51,658 bases of DNA from Syntrophaceticus schinkii (GCF_000946815.1 NZ_CDRZ01000239.1:1-51658), one strand, 5' to 3'. Counted from the first letter of the stretch, positions 23,817 to 33,071 are shown. Translations and numbers: made by a program. The notes: generated by a model not told the origin, from the letters alone.

Positions 23817-26800
23817 CTAAAACAGCTTCAACTGCCCATCGATATCCATCTTCCAGGATGGGTTATCGGTATCGTTGATCATGCCGCGGGCGGCTTCCAT
23901 GGCTCCTGGTGCGGGTATTTTTTCGGGATCGATGACCATGCGCTGCTGGCCGCTGAGGGTGGGCCTGGACACCAGGCTGTAGATCACCGGGAAGTCTTTC
24001 ATGATGCCTGTCTGGCGGTGTGCTGTAACACAGAAGAGCTGTACTCCCGCCTGCTGTGTCAAGGCTTTGAGGATTTCCAGGATGTGCCCGCTGGAGGCCT
24101 CTCCGAAGGGGTTGTCGGCGATGATCACGCTGGTGCGCTGCTCCCGCTGCTCCTTCTTTCTCTTTTCGCGCAAGTAAGCCATCAATGCTACAAAAACCGC
24201 AAAGCGCCCGATATACTTCTGTGCCCCGGACCAGAAGGTCAGGTTTTCCCAGCGGTCATAATCTGAACTCTGATAGGGCTGGTCATCTGCGCGGGGTTTG
24301 AGCACAGTGAGTTTGATCCCATCAAGGGGTACCAGCTGTTCCACCAGAGCTGCGGAGCGCACCGCCCCCTCCAGGTACTGCTGCAGATCGTCTTCGCTTT
24401 CCCCCTCCTGTCTGCGCTGAACAGCACTTGCGATCACATCCGCAAGATAGCTGCGCACCAGTTCCTTCCCCTCATCTTCGTTGGGAGGGCGCAGATCGAT
24501 CTCCATCAGCGGAATGCTGCTGCCCCGAAGTTCTACCCGGGACATCCTCTGCAGTGTTTTCAGCTGTTCCAGAATATTATCCACATGGCTGTAGGCGCGT
24601 TCCGCGATTTCTTCCTTTATTCTATCCAGGTCTTTTAAGCGCCGCTCCAGCTCCTCCTGGGATTTGGAGATCACCCGCCCCACATGGCAGAGGCTTTCTT
24701 GTACTGAAAGGGCATCCTTTTCCCAGCCCTCCACCATGGTTCTGTCTTTGAGCTGTTTGAATAGATGTCTGATGTCCAGGTTGTTGAGCACCTCCAGCTC
24801 CTGCCGGCAGGAATCCACCACCTGGTGCCATGCGTCATGACTTTCAGCCAATCTTTGTAAGGCCTTATCTACTGCCTCCATTTCCCTTCTTATTGCGCGG
24901 CGCGGTGCCCCGGCATCACATGTTAGCTCCTTTAATTCTCTCTCTGTCTCCCAGCCGGGGTCATCTGTCAGCTCAAGGCCGACCGCTGTCAAGTCCTCAA
25001 CCTGAATCCGGTACTCCTGCTGCAGCCGACCGAGCAAGTCCAACTTTTCACCCTGTTTTACAATCCTTCCGCTGACTTCTTCTTTTTCTTCATTCAACTT
25101 CTTGCTGTAGCCTTCCAGGTCAATACCCTTCAGTTCTGCGGGTTCATGCCGGTGCCTATCCACAACATTGCTGCACTCGATTTCCCAGGCACCTTCTTCC
25201 TTTCCTGTAAGCACCTCAGCACTACGGAAGGCTTTGTCAGCCTTTTGGAAGGCATCTTGATAGGCCTTTACCTCGCGGCCACAGACGTCCAACTCCTGCT
25301 TGCGTACCGGGCGGTAGGAGTTTTTCACTTCTGCAAAATCAAGCCCTGTACCCTTGATGTATCCCTGGAGGTCTTCCAGGTCCTTCTTGTATCCAGTAAT
25401 CAGCCTATCCACATCTTTAAGGCTGGCAACCTCCCGATTCAGGGATTCTTTTCTCGCCCTCAGGTTCTCTGCTGTTTCTCTGTAATCCTCCCAGGATACC
25501 CCCTTAGGTATAAGCTCTTCCGGGTAATCCCAGGTGGATGGGTAAAAATCTTTATTGTCTTTTTCCAGCCTGTTCAATTTATCAAGAGTTGCCCTGTTCT
25601 GCTCTTGCAGGTCCTTAATCTCCCTGTCCAACTTCTCTTTCCTGGTTTTACAAAGCTCAAGCTCTGCCTCCATCGCTGTCAGGGTCTGCTGAAGCCTCAC
25701 CATTTCGGCTTTTCGGGCATCTTCCTCCTGGAACTCCAAGCGGTATTTTTCAAGGGGTTTCCTAAAATTGCGGAGCTCAATCAGGTGCTGGTCTGCCTTG
25801 CTTTTTTCGGTACGCGCAATCTCCAGTTGCTCCTTAATACGCCGTTCTTGTTCCTTTGCGGCCTCCAGGTCATCACACACTCCTTGAAGAGCGTTTTCTG
25901 CATCTTTAAGCCGCTGTTCCCACTCTTCAGCAGTCTGGTATTCGTAGTTGGTCAGCAGATTGGCCAGCACAATGGATGCACGCCGAATCTGCTCGTTTCT
26001 ACCCTCTTCGTCCTTTCGCTTCTCTTTAAGCTGTTCCAGTTGCTCTTCCAGCCGGTAAAGGATGTCATCAAGCCTCTCCGGTATAACAAAGGGCTCCATC
26101 CCCTGGTTGTGGAAAAAGCAGAGGAGGGCATCATTTGCCTGCTCCTCAGGTGACAGTTCGATGCTGCTGCGGGCTGCCACAGGAACCGCTGCACTCAAAT
26201 CAACCCTTAATTCCGGAGAGCGCCTTATAATGCGCTGCAGCTGCCCCTGTTCGGCGATCAGTGCATAGGGGAGCCAGGGGTAGCGCCTGATCAGTTGTTT
26301 CCGTTCCTCGCTGCCAGGCAGGTTTCGTAAAAACAAGGCACCGGTAATGGTATCCACACCCTGGCTGCTCAGTGTATCCTTTAAGAGCAGAATATCATTG
26401 TTGGGAACGGCCCCCGCCTCTCCGCCGAGGAGGCTCTGCCGCTCTTGAAGGCGGTTCATCTGCAATTCCAAGTCCACCAAAGACTGCTGGCTCTGCTGCC
26501 TGCACACCTCCAGTTCCCCCTGCAGAGCGGCGAAGTCCTCGGGAGAGAAAAGCCACTCCAAACCTGCCAGAGCCAGCAGTTCCCGCAGCCGGTCCACATC
26601 CTCTTGCCACCTTTCTCTTGCCATCAATAGGTCTTTCCGCCCCTTGTCCAGCTCCCCCTTCCGTCCGGAAAGTATATTGATCTGGGTGGAGCATTCATCG
26701 AGCCGGCTGTTGGATTTCCGAATGGCTTCTGCCAGCTCTTCAATTTTCCTTTCCAGGCCCTTGAGTGCATCATTTAGCAGGCCTTCCGCCTTTTCCGGTG

Positions 26801-28280
26801 ATGACAGATCTGTTTCTATACCCACATCATGCAGTGAACCTGCCAGTTCAGTGCGCCTTTTGGCAAACCCTTCGCTCTTCACTTCAAGCCGCGTCTGCCG
26901 GTATAAATTTGACTGCATTTTCTCGTTTAACTCACGTTCGGCATCCGAAGCCTTTCTCATTTCCTGCTGTAAGACATCTAGCTGCTTCTCCTCTGCAGTT
27001 GTCTGGGCCTCAACTTCCCGCCCCACCGTACAAAGCAGCGGCCACAGCTGAAGCCCAAGGGAGTCGATCTCTTTGGCCACCGATTCGTGCCCCTGAAGCA
27101 GCCTTTGCTGGGCGGCTTCCTCTTGTTTGAGGAGATGATCTTTTTCCAGCCAGCTTTCACAGAAGCGCCAGGCCTTCAGCCTGTTATAATTCCCTTCAGT
27201 ATCTTCCAGGCAGCGGCGGGCTGCATCCTTTTCCCTCTCCTTTTTATTCAATTCATTTTGTAAGGCATCCAGGCTGCGCCTGAGGGTTTCGCATTTTACT
27301 GAAGCAAGCAGGTACTGGATCTCCCTCACTCTATCCTGGTTTTTCTGCAGCCTTTCCGCTAGCTCCCTCTGTTCATCCGCCAGCCTGGGAAGACCCCTGA
27401 CCAGAGTATTGAAAAGAGACTGGCGGGCAGTTCTGGCTGCCTCAACCTCTCCTGCAGCACCCTTTACACCGGAAAGCGCCTCCTGCATCACCCCAATCCG
27501 CTCCCCCAGCTTATTGAGGGACTGCATATGGGACTGAAACTCCGGAAGGTGCATCAGCTCAGCGGAGGCCTGCTGGAAGCTGCGGGTCAGGTCATCTTCA
27601 GTACCGCTGCTGCCGCGCCCCAGTATGTCGTCGATGGCCGGGATGAAAAGCTTCTCCAAAAGGGAGCGTGTCTTGCTGCAGTATTCAAAGAACTTGCCCA
27701 CTCCTCCCTCATCTGAGTTGGTCTCCAGGACGCGCTCCCACTCCTCGGGATTGATGTTATAGGTTCGCAGATCCCTCTGGTATTCCCGCCGCCGGTCAGA
27801 ACTAAAAATGCGGAACTGCCCTGAACTGCGCAGCCTCTCCTGGAGTTCACGATAGTTCAGTGTGCGCCCGTCTTCGTCCACCAATGGGAGTGATTCCAGG
27901 TCCCAGGAATGAGGCCGGCTGTACTCCCAGGCACTGAGATAGTTGAAGTAGTCCATATCGCGGTTGGCGCTCCCGGTGTTTTCCGCAAAGCAGAAACCCG
28001 TCAAGATATAGGCCGGGGTGTCCGCATCAAGCTGCCATTCCACCAGCACATGGCCGGTAAAAGGGTTGCTGCGCACCAATGTGGCCAGGCGCCTTTTGCC
28101 CAGGGGGGCATTGGGACAGACCACCTGGGAGATGAGCTGCAGGATCAGTGTCTTGCCACCCCCATTTTCCAGGATAAGCAGGCTGGACCTCCCCCGCAGG
28201 TCAAAAATGAGGTTGTCCAGCACCCTCCTCTCCTTGCCGTAACGGATGTTGTGCAGACGCACACGGCTAATCCGCGGCAT
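23817..28280 (-). CDS. jetC: Wadjet-like SMC/MukB-type ATPase (JetC)
   Basis: 1487 residues from ATG 28280 (MPRISRVRLHNIRYG); GTG 28289 is an alternative. Walker A is ILENGGGKT (about 37-45). A long coiled coil follows (about 270-1300, heptad-rich with many E/K/L), interrupted near 570-720 by a globular hinge-like region (PGSEERKQLIRRYPWLPYAL). The C-terminal head has the signature WSGAQKYIGRF and Walker B SVIIADNPFGEASS, the DNPF form of MukB-like proteins. In Wadjet, JetC with JetA and JetB extrudes DNA loops, and JetD cleaves small circular DNA. The gene overlaps jetB by 14 bases. It is intact, notably for its length, and ends 3 bases from the 35-bp repeat. Confidence 0.85.
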   Translation of the reverse strand: MPRISRVRLHNIRYGKERRVLDNLIFDLRGRSSLLILENGGGKTLILQLISQVVCPNAPLGKRRLATLVRSNPFTGHVLVEWQLDADTPAYILTGFCFAENTGSANRDMDYFNYLSAWEYSRPHSWDLESLPLVDEDGRTLNYRELQERLRSSGQFRIFSSDRRREYQRDLRTYNINPEEWERVLETNSDEGGVGKFFEYCSKTRSLLEKLFIPAIDDILGRGSSGTEDDLTRSFQQASAELMHLPEFQSHMQSLNKLGERIGVMQEALSGVKGAAGEVEAARTARQSLFNTLVRGLPRLADEQRELAERLQKNQDRVREIQYLLASVKCETLRRSLDALQNELNKKEREKDAARRCLEDTEGNYNRLKAWRFCESWLEKDHLLKQEEAAQQRLLQGHESVAKEIDSLGLQLWPLLCTVGREVEAQTTAEEKQLDVLQQEMRKASDAERELNEKMQSNLYRQTRLEVKSEGFAKRRTELAGSLHDVGIETDLSSPEKAEGLLNDALKGLERKIEELAEAIRKSNSRLDECSTQINILSGRKGELDKGRKDLLMARERWQEDVDRLRELLALAGLEWLFSPEDFAALQGELEVCRQQSQQSLVDLELQMNRLQERQSLLGGEAGAVPNNDILLLKDTLSSQGVDTITGALFLRNLPGSEERKQLIRRYPWLPYALIAEQGQLQRIIRRSPELRVDLSAAVPVAARSSIELSPEEQANDALLCFFHNQGMEPFVIPERLDDILYRLEEQLEQLKEKRKDEEGRNEQIRRASIVLANLLTNYEYQTAEEWEQRLKDAENALQGVCDDLEAAKEQERRIKEQLEIARTEKSKADQHLIELRNFRKPLEKYRLEFQEEDARKAEMVRLQQTLTAMEAELELCKTRKEKLDREIKDLQEQNRATLDKLNRLEKDNKDFYPSTWDYPEELIPKGVSWEDYRETAENLRARKESLNREVASLKDVDRLITGYKKDLEDLQGYIKGTGLDFAEVKNSYRPVRKQELDVCGREVKAYQDAFQKADKAFRSAEVLTGKEEGAWEIECSNVVDRHRHEPAELKGIDLEGYSKKLNEEKEEVSGRIVKQGEKLDLLGRLQQEYRIQVEDLTAVGLELTDDPGWETERELKELTCDAGAPRRAIRREMEAVDKALQRLAESHDAWHQVVDSCRQELEVLNNLDIRHLFKQLKDRTMVEGWEKDALSVQESLCHVGRVISKSQEELERRLKDLDRIKEEIAERAYSHVDNILEQLKTLQRMSRVELRGSSIPLMEIDLRPPNEDEGKELVRSYLADVIASAVQRRQEGESEDDLQQYLEGAVRSAALVEQLVPLDGIKLTVLKPRADDQPYQSSDYDRWENLTFWSGAQKYIGRFAVFVALMAYLREKRKKEQREQRTSVIIADNPFGEASSGHILEILKALTQQAGVQLFCVTAHRQTGIMKDFPVIYSLVSRPTLSGQQRMVIDPEKIPAPGAMEAARGMINDTDNPSWKMDIDGQLKLF

Positions 28281-29004
28281 CCTCTTCACCCCCGTGTTCC
28301 ATGATCAATTCCAGAATCATATTCTTGTGATCCCTGTGATTATAGTAGTGAGCAACCATACTGCTGAGGCGCTGCTGCGGAAAAACCTGGCGCTCCTGAA
28401 TCACCCGCACCAGCCGGTGCTCTTCCAAAAAGTCCAGGGTCTTTAAAAGGTAACCCCAGCGAGAGATGGTTCTTTTGTCATGTACCGCCCCCGGCTTCTT
28501 GACCGAGAGGTCCAGCCAGAATCGCGCCGGCTCAGCAAGGTTGACCCTGGAGCGGTTCTCCAGCTCTTCGATATCCTCTCTTTTAGCCAGGGTTTCGAAG
28601 TTTTGTGTAACCTGACGCTCCAGGTCAGTTAAAGTAATATAATCCATGGAGGGGCCTGTTGTGTCATCACTGTTAAAAAAGACCGCCAGCAGTGTGAGCA
28701 CAATAAAGGAGCAGGTGTAAAGCTCAGTATTGTCCCTCACCCCCAGGCTGGTTCTCAGTTCAGCATTGGTATAGCTGAAAATGCTTTCTTCAATCCCGGT
28801 GGAGAGGTAGTATTGATCACCGGCTTTCAGCAGTGTGACACCAAAAGTCGGCTCCATAACCTCCTGCCAGAGCCCCCATACTTCGGGATCCAGCTGGATC
28901 CGCATGAGCAGGCCTGAGTTGTTTTCTTTGTTCACAACCGGGTGTGTCAACAACTCCCGCAGCAGCAAGAGGGCTGTTTCCACTGTGCTGCTCTTATAGT
29001 TCAT
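28267..29004 (-). CDS. jetB: Wadjet-like MukE-type subunit (JetB)
   Basis: 245 residues from ATG 29004 (MNYKSSTVETALLLLRELL), which has AGGAGG 9 bases upstream; the open frame runs back to 29130 without a better start. The predicted winged-helix pattern (VVNKENNSGLLMRIQLD, then YLSTGIEESIFSYTNAELR, and SRWGYLLKTLDFLEEHRLVRVI) fits the MukE/JetB position between a MukF-like and a MukB-like gene. The sequence alone would not identify it; the context does. It would bridge the kleisin-like JetA and the JetC head. A tandem duplication of about 85 bp separates it from jetA, unusual in a tight operon. Confidence 0.7.
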   Translation of the reverse strand: MNYKSSTVETALLLLRELLTHPVVNKENNSGLLMRIQLDPEVWGLWQEVMEPTFGVTLLKAGDQYYLSTGIEESIFSYTNAELRTSLGVRDNTELYTCSFIVLTLLAVFFNSDDTTGPSMDYITLTDLERQVTQNFETLAKREDIEELENRSRVNLAEPARFWLDLSVKKPGAVHDKRTISRWGYLLKTLDFLEEHRLVRVIQERQVFPQQRLSSMVAHYYNHRDHKNMILELIMEHGGEEDAAD

Positions 29005-29022
29005 TACACTTTGCCTCCTGGG

Positions 29023-29197
29023 AAAACGGATGTCGGAAGCCAGAGGTCGGAAATTACCGGAGGCCATTTCCGCTGGTTCCGCAACATTGTATGACTTTGG
29101 CCTATACAAAAAACGGATGCGGTAAGCCAAATGTCGGCTGTCGGAAAACTCCTAAATCCGCTCTCCGCCGGCACCGCAACATTACATAACTTCGGCA
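29023..29197. repeat. Imperfect tandem duplication between jetA and jetB
   Basis: Copy 1 about 29023-29102, copy 2 about 29109-29197. Shared blocks include AAAACGGATG, TCGG and CCGCAACATTRYATRACTTYGGC. It fills most of the 298-base gap; nothing else is recognised there. Confidence 0.6.
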
Positions 29198-29302
29198 TGA
29201 AGCTTTCATCATCTGCCAGTACCACCAGAGCGATAATGTGCGCTCTATATGGCGACTGTCAGCAGTTAGTTGAATCTGTATATACGTGTTTCTGCTTGAC
29301 TG

Positions 29303-30895
29303 TCACCATGCTTGGTCACCATGCTTGAGTAATATCAAGTTCGAAACATTCATTTCATAGGGCAGGTCGACAGTGCCTTCGCCGGCAGCTACCGAAACAT
29401 CGCCCAGTGATGCCAGTTCTTTATCCTGCTGCAGCAAACGGAAAAGGGCAAACTCCAAAAGGTCAGTGTCCCCGGGTGTATATTCCCAGGGCAGCCGCGC
29501 CTGGATTTTTTTCGCCTGGTGCAGAAGGAGGGCGGTATAAACGAAGGCTGCCATTTCTTCCCGGGACCAGTCGTTCTCATCGAGCAAAGCAGCGATCTCG
29601 CTCAATGATATCCTGCTTCTTTTTACCAGAGGGGTGAGCAGCAGCCGAAAAATCCGCTGCAGCAGCTCTATGGTCCGCTGGTGCCGCTCCTTTTCCATCT
29701 CCTGCAGGCGTATTTCCTCATCTAAATCGATCTCATCAAAAAACTCCTCCGGGGGGCGCTCCCGCTCCCGGCTGAGGAGGGTCTGCGGCCTGAGGAAGGT
29801 GGCCAGATCCAGAATGCGGGGCGAGCGCGGCTGCAGCAGGGGGAGTACCGCTGTTCTGGCAACAACTTCACCTGGTGGGCTGCAGCGCAGGACCTCAGCC
29901 ATCAGTTCCTTTTCCAGGTGAAAACGCACCATCAGTGTGCTGCGCAGGCTGGACATCAAGGCATCTTCAGTGAGGGTGTTCAGCTCCAGTTGATGGTTAA
30001 AGAGCTTCAGATGGCTCTGGGCGACCCGGTACAGCTCCTGTTCCAGGAAACCGACATTCTCCAGTTTGGTGCTGCCCCGGGAATGACTTGCCTGATCCAG
30101 GTTTTGAAGTGTTTCCCGTACCAGTTTAATCAGATTATCAAATGTTTCTCGCTCCCGGTGCAGCTGCTGTGTCATCCTGTTGAGCATCCGCCTGTAATTC
30201 GGCTTATCCAGAGCCTCCACCACATTGCGGCGGATCTCCTGGCGCAGGGAAACCAGTTCCTGCTCCATGTTTGTTACGGCGACACCAAGTTCCTTAACGG
30301 TCTCCAGTGCGCCCTCAAAGGTACCCCTGCGGATCTGCTGATCCAAATAGAACTGCATCACAGAAAAGCGCAGGTCCTGGTAGATCTCCCTGGACTTAAA
30401 GATAATATCCAACCCTTCTCTGGACAGGCGGAGTTTAATGGTATCCCTGTCCGGCAAGCTGAAGGGCTCCTGCACCAGCAGGCGAAACTTCACCTGGCGA
30501 TTTTTCCCTTCTATGGGATCGTGGTATTCGTATTCAAAGTTGCGCCCGTAGTTGGAAAGCTCGTTTAACAGCTTCTCTGTGACCTGTTCAAGCTCCTCAA
30601 GTGAGGGGCTTGTGCCGGCAAACAAGGGAAGGATACCGGAAATGAAATCTTTCGCATCCTCATAAGTGCAGGGATCGTAGTGGAGCATTTTTTCCATAAT
30701 ATAAAGCAGCAGGCAGACACCCATTTCAAAGCCGCAGTATCCCCGCAGTGTACTCTTGGACATCAGGTCGTAAAGGGGAAAGACCTCCATGAGAGCGGCG
30801 ATGCGTTCATTCAAGCCGTCAAAGCACGGGAATTCCCGTGCCATAGTAAAAACACCCGGGGCGGCCATCTTGTCTTCAGCTGTTACGGCAGACAT
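29303..30895 (-). CDS. jetA: Wadjet-like MukF/kleisin-type subunit (JetA)
   Basis: 530 residues from ATG 30895, which overlaps the jetD 3' end (GAATTATGTCTGCCGTAA); internal Met at residues 10 and 18 are weaker starts. It is largely helical. The N-terminal part has a winged-helix character (FPLYDLMSKSTLRGYCGFEMGVCLLLYIMEK), the middle (about 195-300) is coiled coil (VTNMEQELVSLRQEIRRN), and an acidic linker (EEFFDEIDLDEEIRLQEMEKE) leads to a C-terminal winged helix (LTPLVKRSRISLSEIAALLDEN). This is the layout expected of a kleisin that closes the JetC ring. Identification rests on operon position and architecture; sequence similarity to a named Wadjet subtype could not be judged. Confidence 0.72.
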   Translation of the reverse strand: MSAVTAEDKMAAPGVFTMAREFPCFDGLNERIAALMEVFPLYDLMSKSTLRGYCGFEMGVCLLLYIMEKMLHYDPCTYEDAKDFISGILPLFAGTSPSLEELEQVTEKLLNELSNYGRNFEYEYHDPIEGKNRQVKFRLLVQEPFSLPDRDTIKLRLSREGLDIIFKSREIYQDLRFSVMQFYLDQQIRRGTFEGALETVKELGVAVTNMEQELVSLRQEIRRNVVEALDKPNYRRMLNRMTQQLHRERETFDNLIKLVRETLQNLDQASHSRGSTKLENVGFLEQELYRVAQSHLKLFNHQLELNTLTEDALMSSLRSTLMVRFHLEKELMAEVLRCSPPGEVVARTAVLPLLQPRSPRILDLATFLRPQTLLSRERERPPEEFFDEIDLDEEIRLQEMEKERHQRTIELLQRIFRLLLTPLVKRSRISLSEIAALLDENDWSREEMAAFVYTALLLHQAKKIQARLPWEYTPGDTDLLEFALFRLLQQDKELASLGDVSVAAGEGTVDLPYEMNVSNLILLKHGDQAW

Positions 30896-31299
30896 AATTC
30901 AACACGCCCTCTCGCAGCCAGCATGCCGGCAGTTAGAGCCTCCTGCGGTACTGCACGGTACGGTCGTCCTGCAGCAGGGAGGCAAGTCCTTTCTATCAGG
31001 CTCCGGGAACAAAGGTCAAAAAAGGGCTGCATACATTCCTGGGTAACACGGGACTGGTCACTATCTATAGGACGGCTTTTCCCTGTGGCAAGCAGCAGTT
31101 CATAAAGAAGCTCTGCAGGCACTACTTCCACCGTTGGAACACTGCTGTTATCCGCTTCCGTAGAAAACTGCCCAGGCATTGCTGCATCAGCTCCAGCTTT
31201 TACAGCGGAGATTAAATCAGCGCAAATACCTAGCCCCTCCGGGTCCCAGGTCCCCGAAATAGAAGAATTGGTAACCCGCCGCCCCCGGCAGACACTCAT
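30883..31299 (-). CDS. jetD: Wadjet-like nuclease JetD, C-terminal reading frame
   Basis: The genuine part begins near 31250 with DPEGLGICADLI and continues through SRPIDSDQSRVTQECMQPFFDLCSRSL to RVELCLP. It completes the TOPRIM-like domain whose first half (YFGDL) is in the neighbouring frame. JetD resembles the topoisomerase VI / Spo11 TOPRIM fold and cuts plasmid DNA in Wadjet. One surplus G in GGG (complement of 31245-31247) separates YFGDL from DPEG, directly inside the metal-binding DLDPEG motif. Read as written, the nuclease would be dead. The stop overlaps the start of jetA. Confidence 0.72.
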   Translation of the reverse strand: MSVCRGRRVTNSSISGTWDPEGLGICADLISAVKAGADAAMPGQFSTEADNSSVPTVEVVPAELLYELLLATGKSRPIDSDQSRVTQECMQPFFDLCSRSLIERTCLPAAGRPYRAVPQEALTAGMLAARGRVELCLP

Positions 31300-32041
31300 A
31301 GATAAAGGACCAGCTGTTTAATATCTTTTTTCCTTCACCATAAATAAGCAGGTGTATCTCTGGGTTTGTTTTGAGTTTTCCTGCACCGAGGAGGTATTTT
31401 AGTGAGTGGAAGGTGTCTTTATTTTCCACAACAAGACAGTGCGCCCTTTCTTCAGGCAGAAGAGGCAAGGCGGTAGCCCAGAAGAAGAAGGGTTCCGGCG
31501 CCGGCACACAGCACAGGTCCTGTAAAGTGATCTTGATCCGTTTCAGGAGTTGATTGCCTTTGTGTGATGACAGGAACTTTTCATGACCTGTCAAGGCAAA
31601 AGACCGCTCATTGACTGTATCCCATACTGCCGGGGGGTTATTTTCGGCTTCTATCAGAAAATGATCTATGGCCATCAGTATATCCCGGTGCCTGTCATAA
31701 TCTTGAGGTGAGTTCAAAAATGAAGAGAGATCCATGCGTGAGCAGTAAAAGCTCAATATCTCTTCCTTTGCTGCTGAATAATCCCCCTCCTGGAGAGGCA
31801 GTTTCCGGTAGCGCAGGGCAAGGGGTGGGGAAAGCCCGTTTAAGCCCGATTTTTTCACCGGACTTAAAACCTTCTCCTCCACCAGGTTATTTATCGCTGC
31901 TGCAAATGCCTCATATCCCCCGGCATCCTCCCATCTGGAGGCGAACCTCCTGGCTACCGGGTCGCGGATATCGGTGTCCCATTTGAGCATCTTGCGGGGG
32001 AAGCTGTCGATAACCTTGCAGATGTAATCCTGCATTTTCAT
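31217..32041 (-). CDS. jetD: Wadjet-like nuclease JetD, N-terminal reading frame
   Basis: 275 codons from ATG 32041 (MKMQDYICKVIDSFPRKML), chosen for AGGTGA upstream; the open frame extends to 32092. The N-terminal winged-helix arm (residues about 1-90) is followed by VVENKDTFHSLKYLLGAGK and IHLLIYGEGKKILNSWSFIYECL, then YQFFYFGDL. These are the DUF2220/JetD C-terminal domain motifs, with VENKDTF the first acidic site. After YFGDL the frame slips and encodes GPGGARYLR before a stop. The combined gene would give about 385 residues, normal for JetD. It is first in the operon, whereas known Wadjet loci are usually A-B-C-D. Confidence 0.78.
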   Translation of the reverse strand: MKMQDYICKVIDSFPRKMLKWDTDIRDPVARRFASRWEDAGGYEAFAAAINNLVEEKVLSPVKKSGLNGLSPPLALRYRKLPLQEGDYSAAKEEILSFYCSRMDLSSFLNSPQDYDRHRDILMAIDHFLIEAENNPPAVWDTVNERSFALTGHEKFLSSHKGNQLLKRIKITLQDLCCVPAPEPFFFWATALPLLPEERAHCLVVENKDTFHSLKYLLGAGKLKTNPEIHLLIYGEGKKILNSWSFIYECLPGAAGYQFFYFGDLGPGGARYLR

Positions 32042-32071
32042 AGGGATATCACCTGAAAATAGTTTGTTTGT

Positions 32072-32077
32072 ATTGTA
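32072..32077 (-). promoter_or_regulatory. Possible -10 box of the Wadjet-like operon
   Basis: TACAAT on the minus strand, about 30 bases before the jetD start. A 13-base direct repeat (ATATGTCAAAT twice, 32094-32117) lies upstream over the -35 region. The rest of 32118-32263 shows no gene. Confidence 0.35.
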
Positions 32078-32263
32078 ACACATTATTTCCATTGATTTGA
32101 CATATATTTGACATATAACATAGATATCCTGCTATTTTTGCAAAATATCAGTTATGGCTGCGCTTATACCCCGCGATATCACACTAACGGCTTCAGGCTA
32201 AAAAAGCCCAAAGCCTAATTGACACTATTTTTTCATCTTCATTCTAAGCCACCATTATAAATT

Positions 32264-32590
32264 TTAACTTCCGGGAAAAGAGAGCAGGCTGTCTGGGAGG
32301 TGGGAGTTTTCCCTAAGCCTGTATGCCGTATCTATCATTTTGGAAAGGGATTTATCAAAAACGCCATCCTTAATATAGTGACGGTTGAAATAAGCGATAA
32401 CACCTGAATGCTTGCCGGAATCAAAATGGTCTAAAGCTGTTTCTGATCGGAGTGCGTGGAAAATTGAATAATAGGAACGGTTAATTGATGCCTTAAACTG
32501 CCCTGCTTCCAGCAGAATATCCGCTGTGCAAAACTCTTCTTCTGCTCTCCGGAAACGGTACCGTAATAACTCTTTCACGCTGCCTTCCAT
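32264..32590 (-). CDS. HEPN-domain toxin
   Basis: 108 residues from ATG 32590 (MEGSVKELLRYRFRRAEEEF), which overlaps the MNT gene by 16 bases; longer in-frame starts back to 32644 lie inside that gene. The helical sequence contains the R-x6-H ribonuclease motif (NRSYYSIFHALRS) and the surrounding AEEEFCTADILLEAGQFKASIN and SGVIAYFNRHYIKDGVF segments characteristic of HEPN toxins paired with minimal nucleotidyltransferases. The end (YRLRENSHLPDSLLSFPGS) is shorter than usual; family members normally continue about 20 residues. It may be C-terminally altered. In such pairs the MNT protein silences HEPN by adding AMP near its active site. Confidence 0.85.
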   Translation of the reverse strand: MEGSVKELLRYRFRRAEEEFCTADILLEAGQFKASINRSYYSIFHALRSETALDHFDSGKHSGVIAYFNRHYIKDGVFDKSLSKMIDTAYRLRENSHLPDSLLSFPGS

Positions 32591-32901
32591 AAAACTATCC
32601 CTTCCCGGTTCACATTCTGATAAAATGGGAGTACCTTCTCCCATTTTTTGAACTGTTCATAATTAATATCTATGACAGAGAAAACCTTATCATATTTTAA
32701 ATTCATATCCACGATAAACTCGGATAATTTATCTTCTAATTCGTCATCCAACGTGCCATGTATTAATAATGCAATGTCAATGTCAGATTCCTCAGTCTGT
32801 ACACCCCTTGCAACAGATCCATATAATACAATACGGACCAGTAAACTCTCCATAATTGCTAATAGTCCATCGACCAATTCCAACATCATTTCTTTTCCCA
32901 T
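32575..32901 (-). CDS. MNT-type nucleotidyltransferase antitoxin
   Basis: 108 residues. RIVLYGSVARGVQTEESDIDIALLI holds the polymerase-beta-type GS...D-x-D catalytic site (GSVARG, then DID). MKYDKVFSVIDINYEQF-like sequence supplies the third acidic region. The length is typical of minimal nucleotidyltransferases. The start ATG 32901 has GGAGG 8 bases upstream, and a sigma-A promoter lies at 32926-32954. With the overlapping HEPN gene it forms an MNT/HEPN toxin-antitoxin pair, inserted between the BREX-like and Wadjet-like operons with its own promoter, so it probably stabilises the island rather than serving either operon. Confidence 0.88.
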   Translation of the reverse strand: MGKEMMLELVDGLLAIMESLLVRIVLYGSVARGVQTEESDIDIALLIHGTLDDELEDKLSEFIVDMNLKYDKVFSVIDINYEQFKKWEKVLPFYQNVNREGIVLWKAA

Positions 32902-32925
32902 GCAAGCACCTCCGTTTCCTAGTTT

Positions 32926-32954
32926 ATTATACCCATTTTAGAAATATCAGTCAA
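32926..32954 (-). promoter_or_regulatory. Sigma-A promoter of the MNT/HEPN pair
   Basis: On the minus strand TTGACT (32954-32949), 17-base spacer, TATAAT (32931-32926). Transcription would begin near 32919, about 18 bases before the MNT start. Confidence 0.75.
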
Positions 32955-33071
32955 TTATTCCGCAGCGGTATCTGCATTGACCAATTATACCCGCATGGGC
33001 AAAAATACTATGTTAACATGTTTAAATCAGCAGAGGTGGAAGGTTCGAAAACCATCCCCTTGGCATGAGGC

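Noticed and set aside
25146-26153. Long plus-strand open frame (335 codons) inside jetC
   Set aside because: It is antisense to the heptad-rich coiled coil of a clear SMC-like protein; its composition is a mirror of that gene, and it has no domain or ribosome site.
29918-30568. Plus-strand open frame of 216 codons inside jetA
   Set aside because: Shadow of the jetA coding frame; rich in residues that complement its codons, with no domain.
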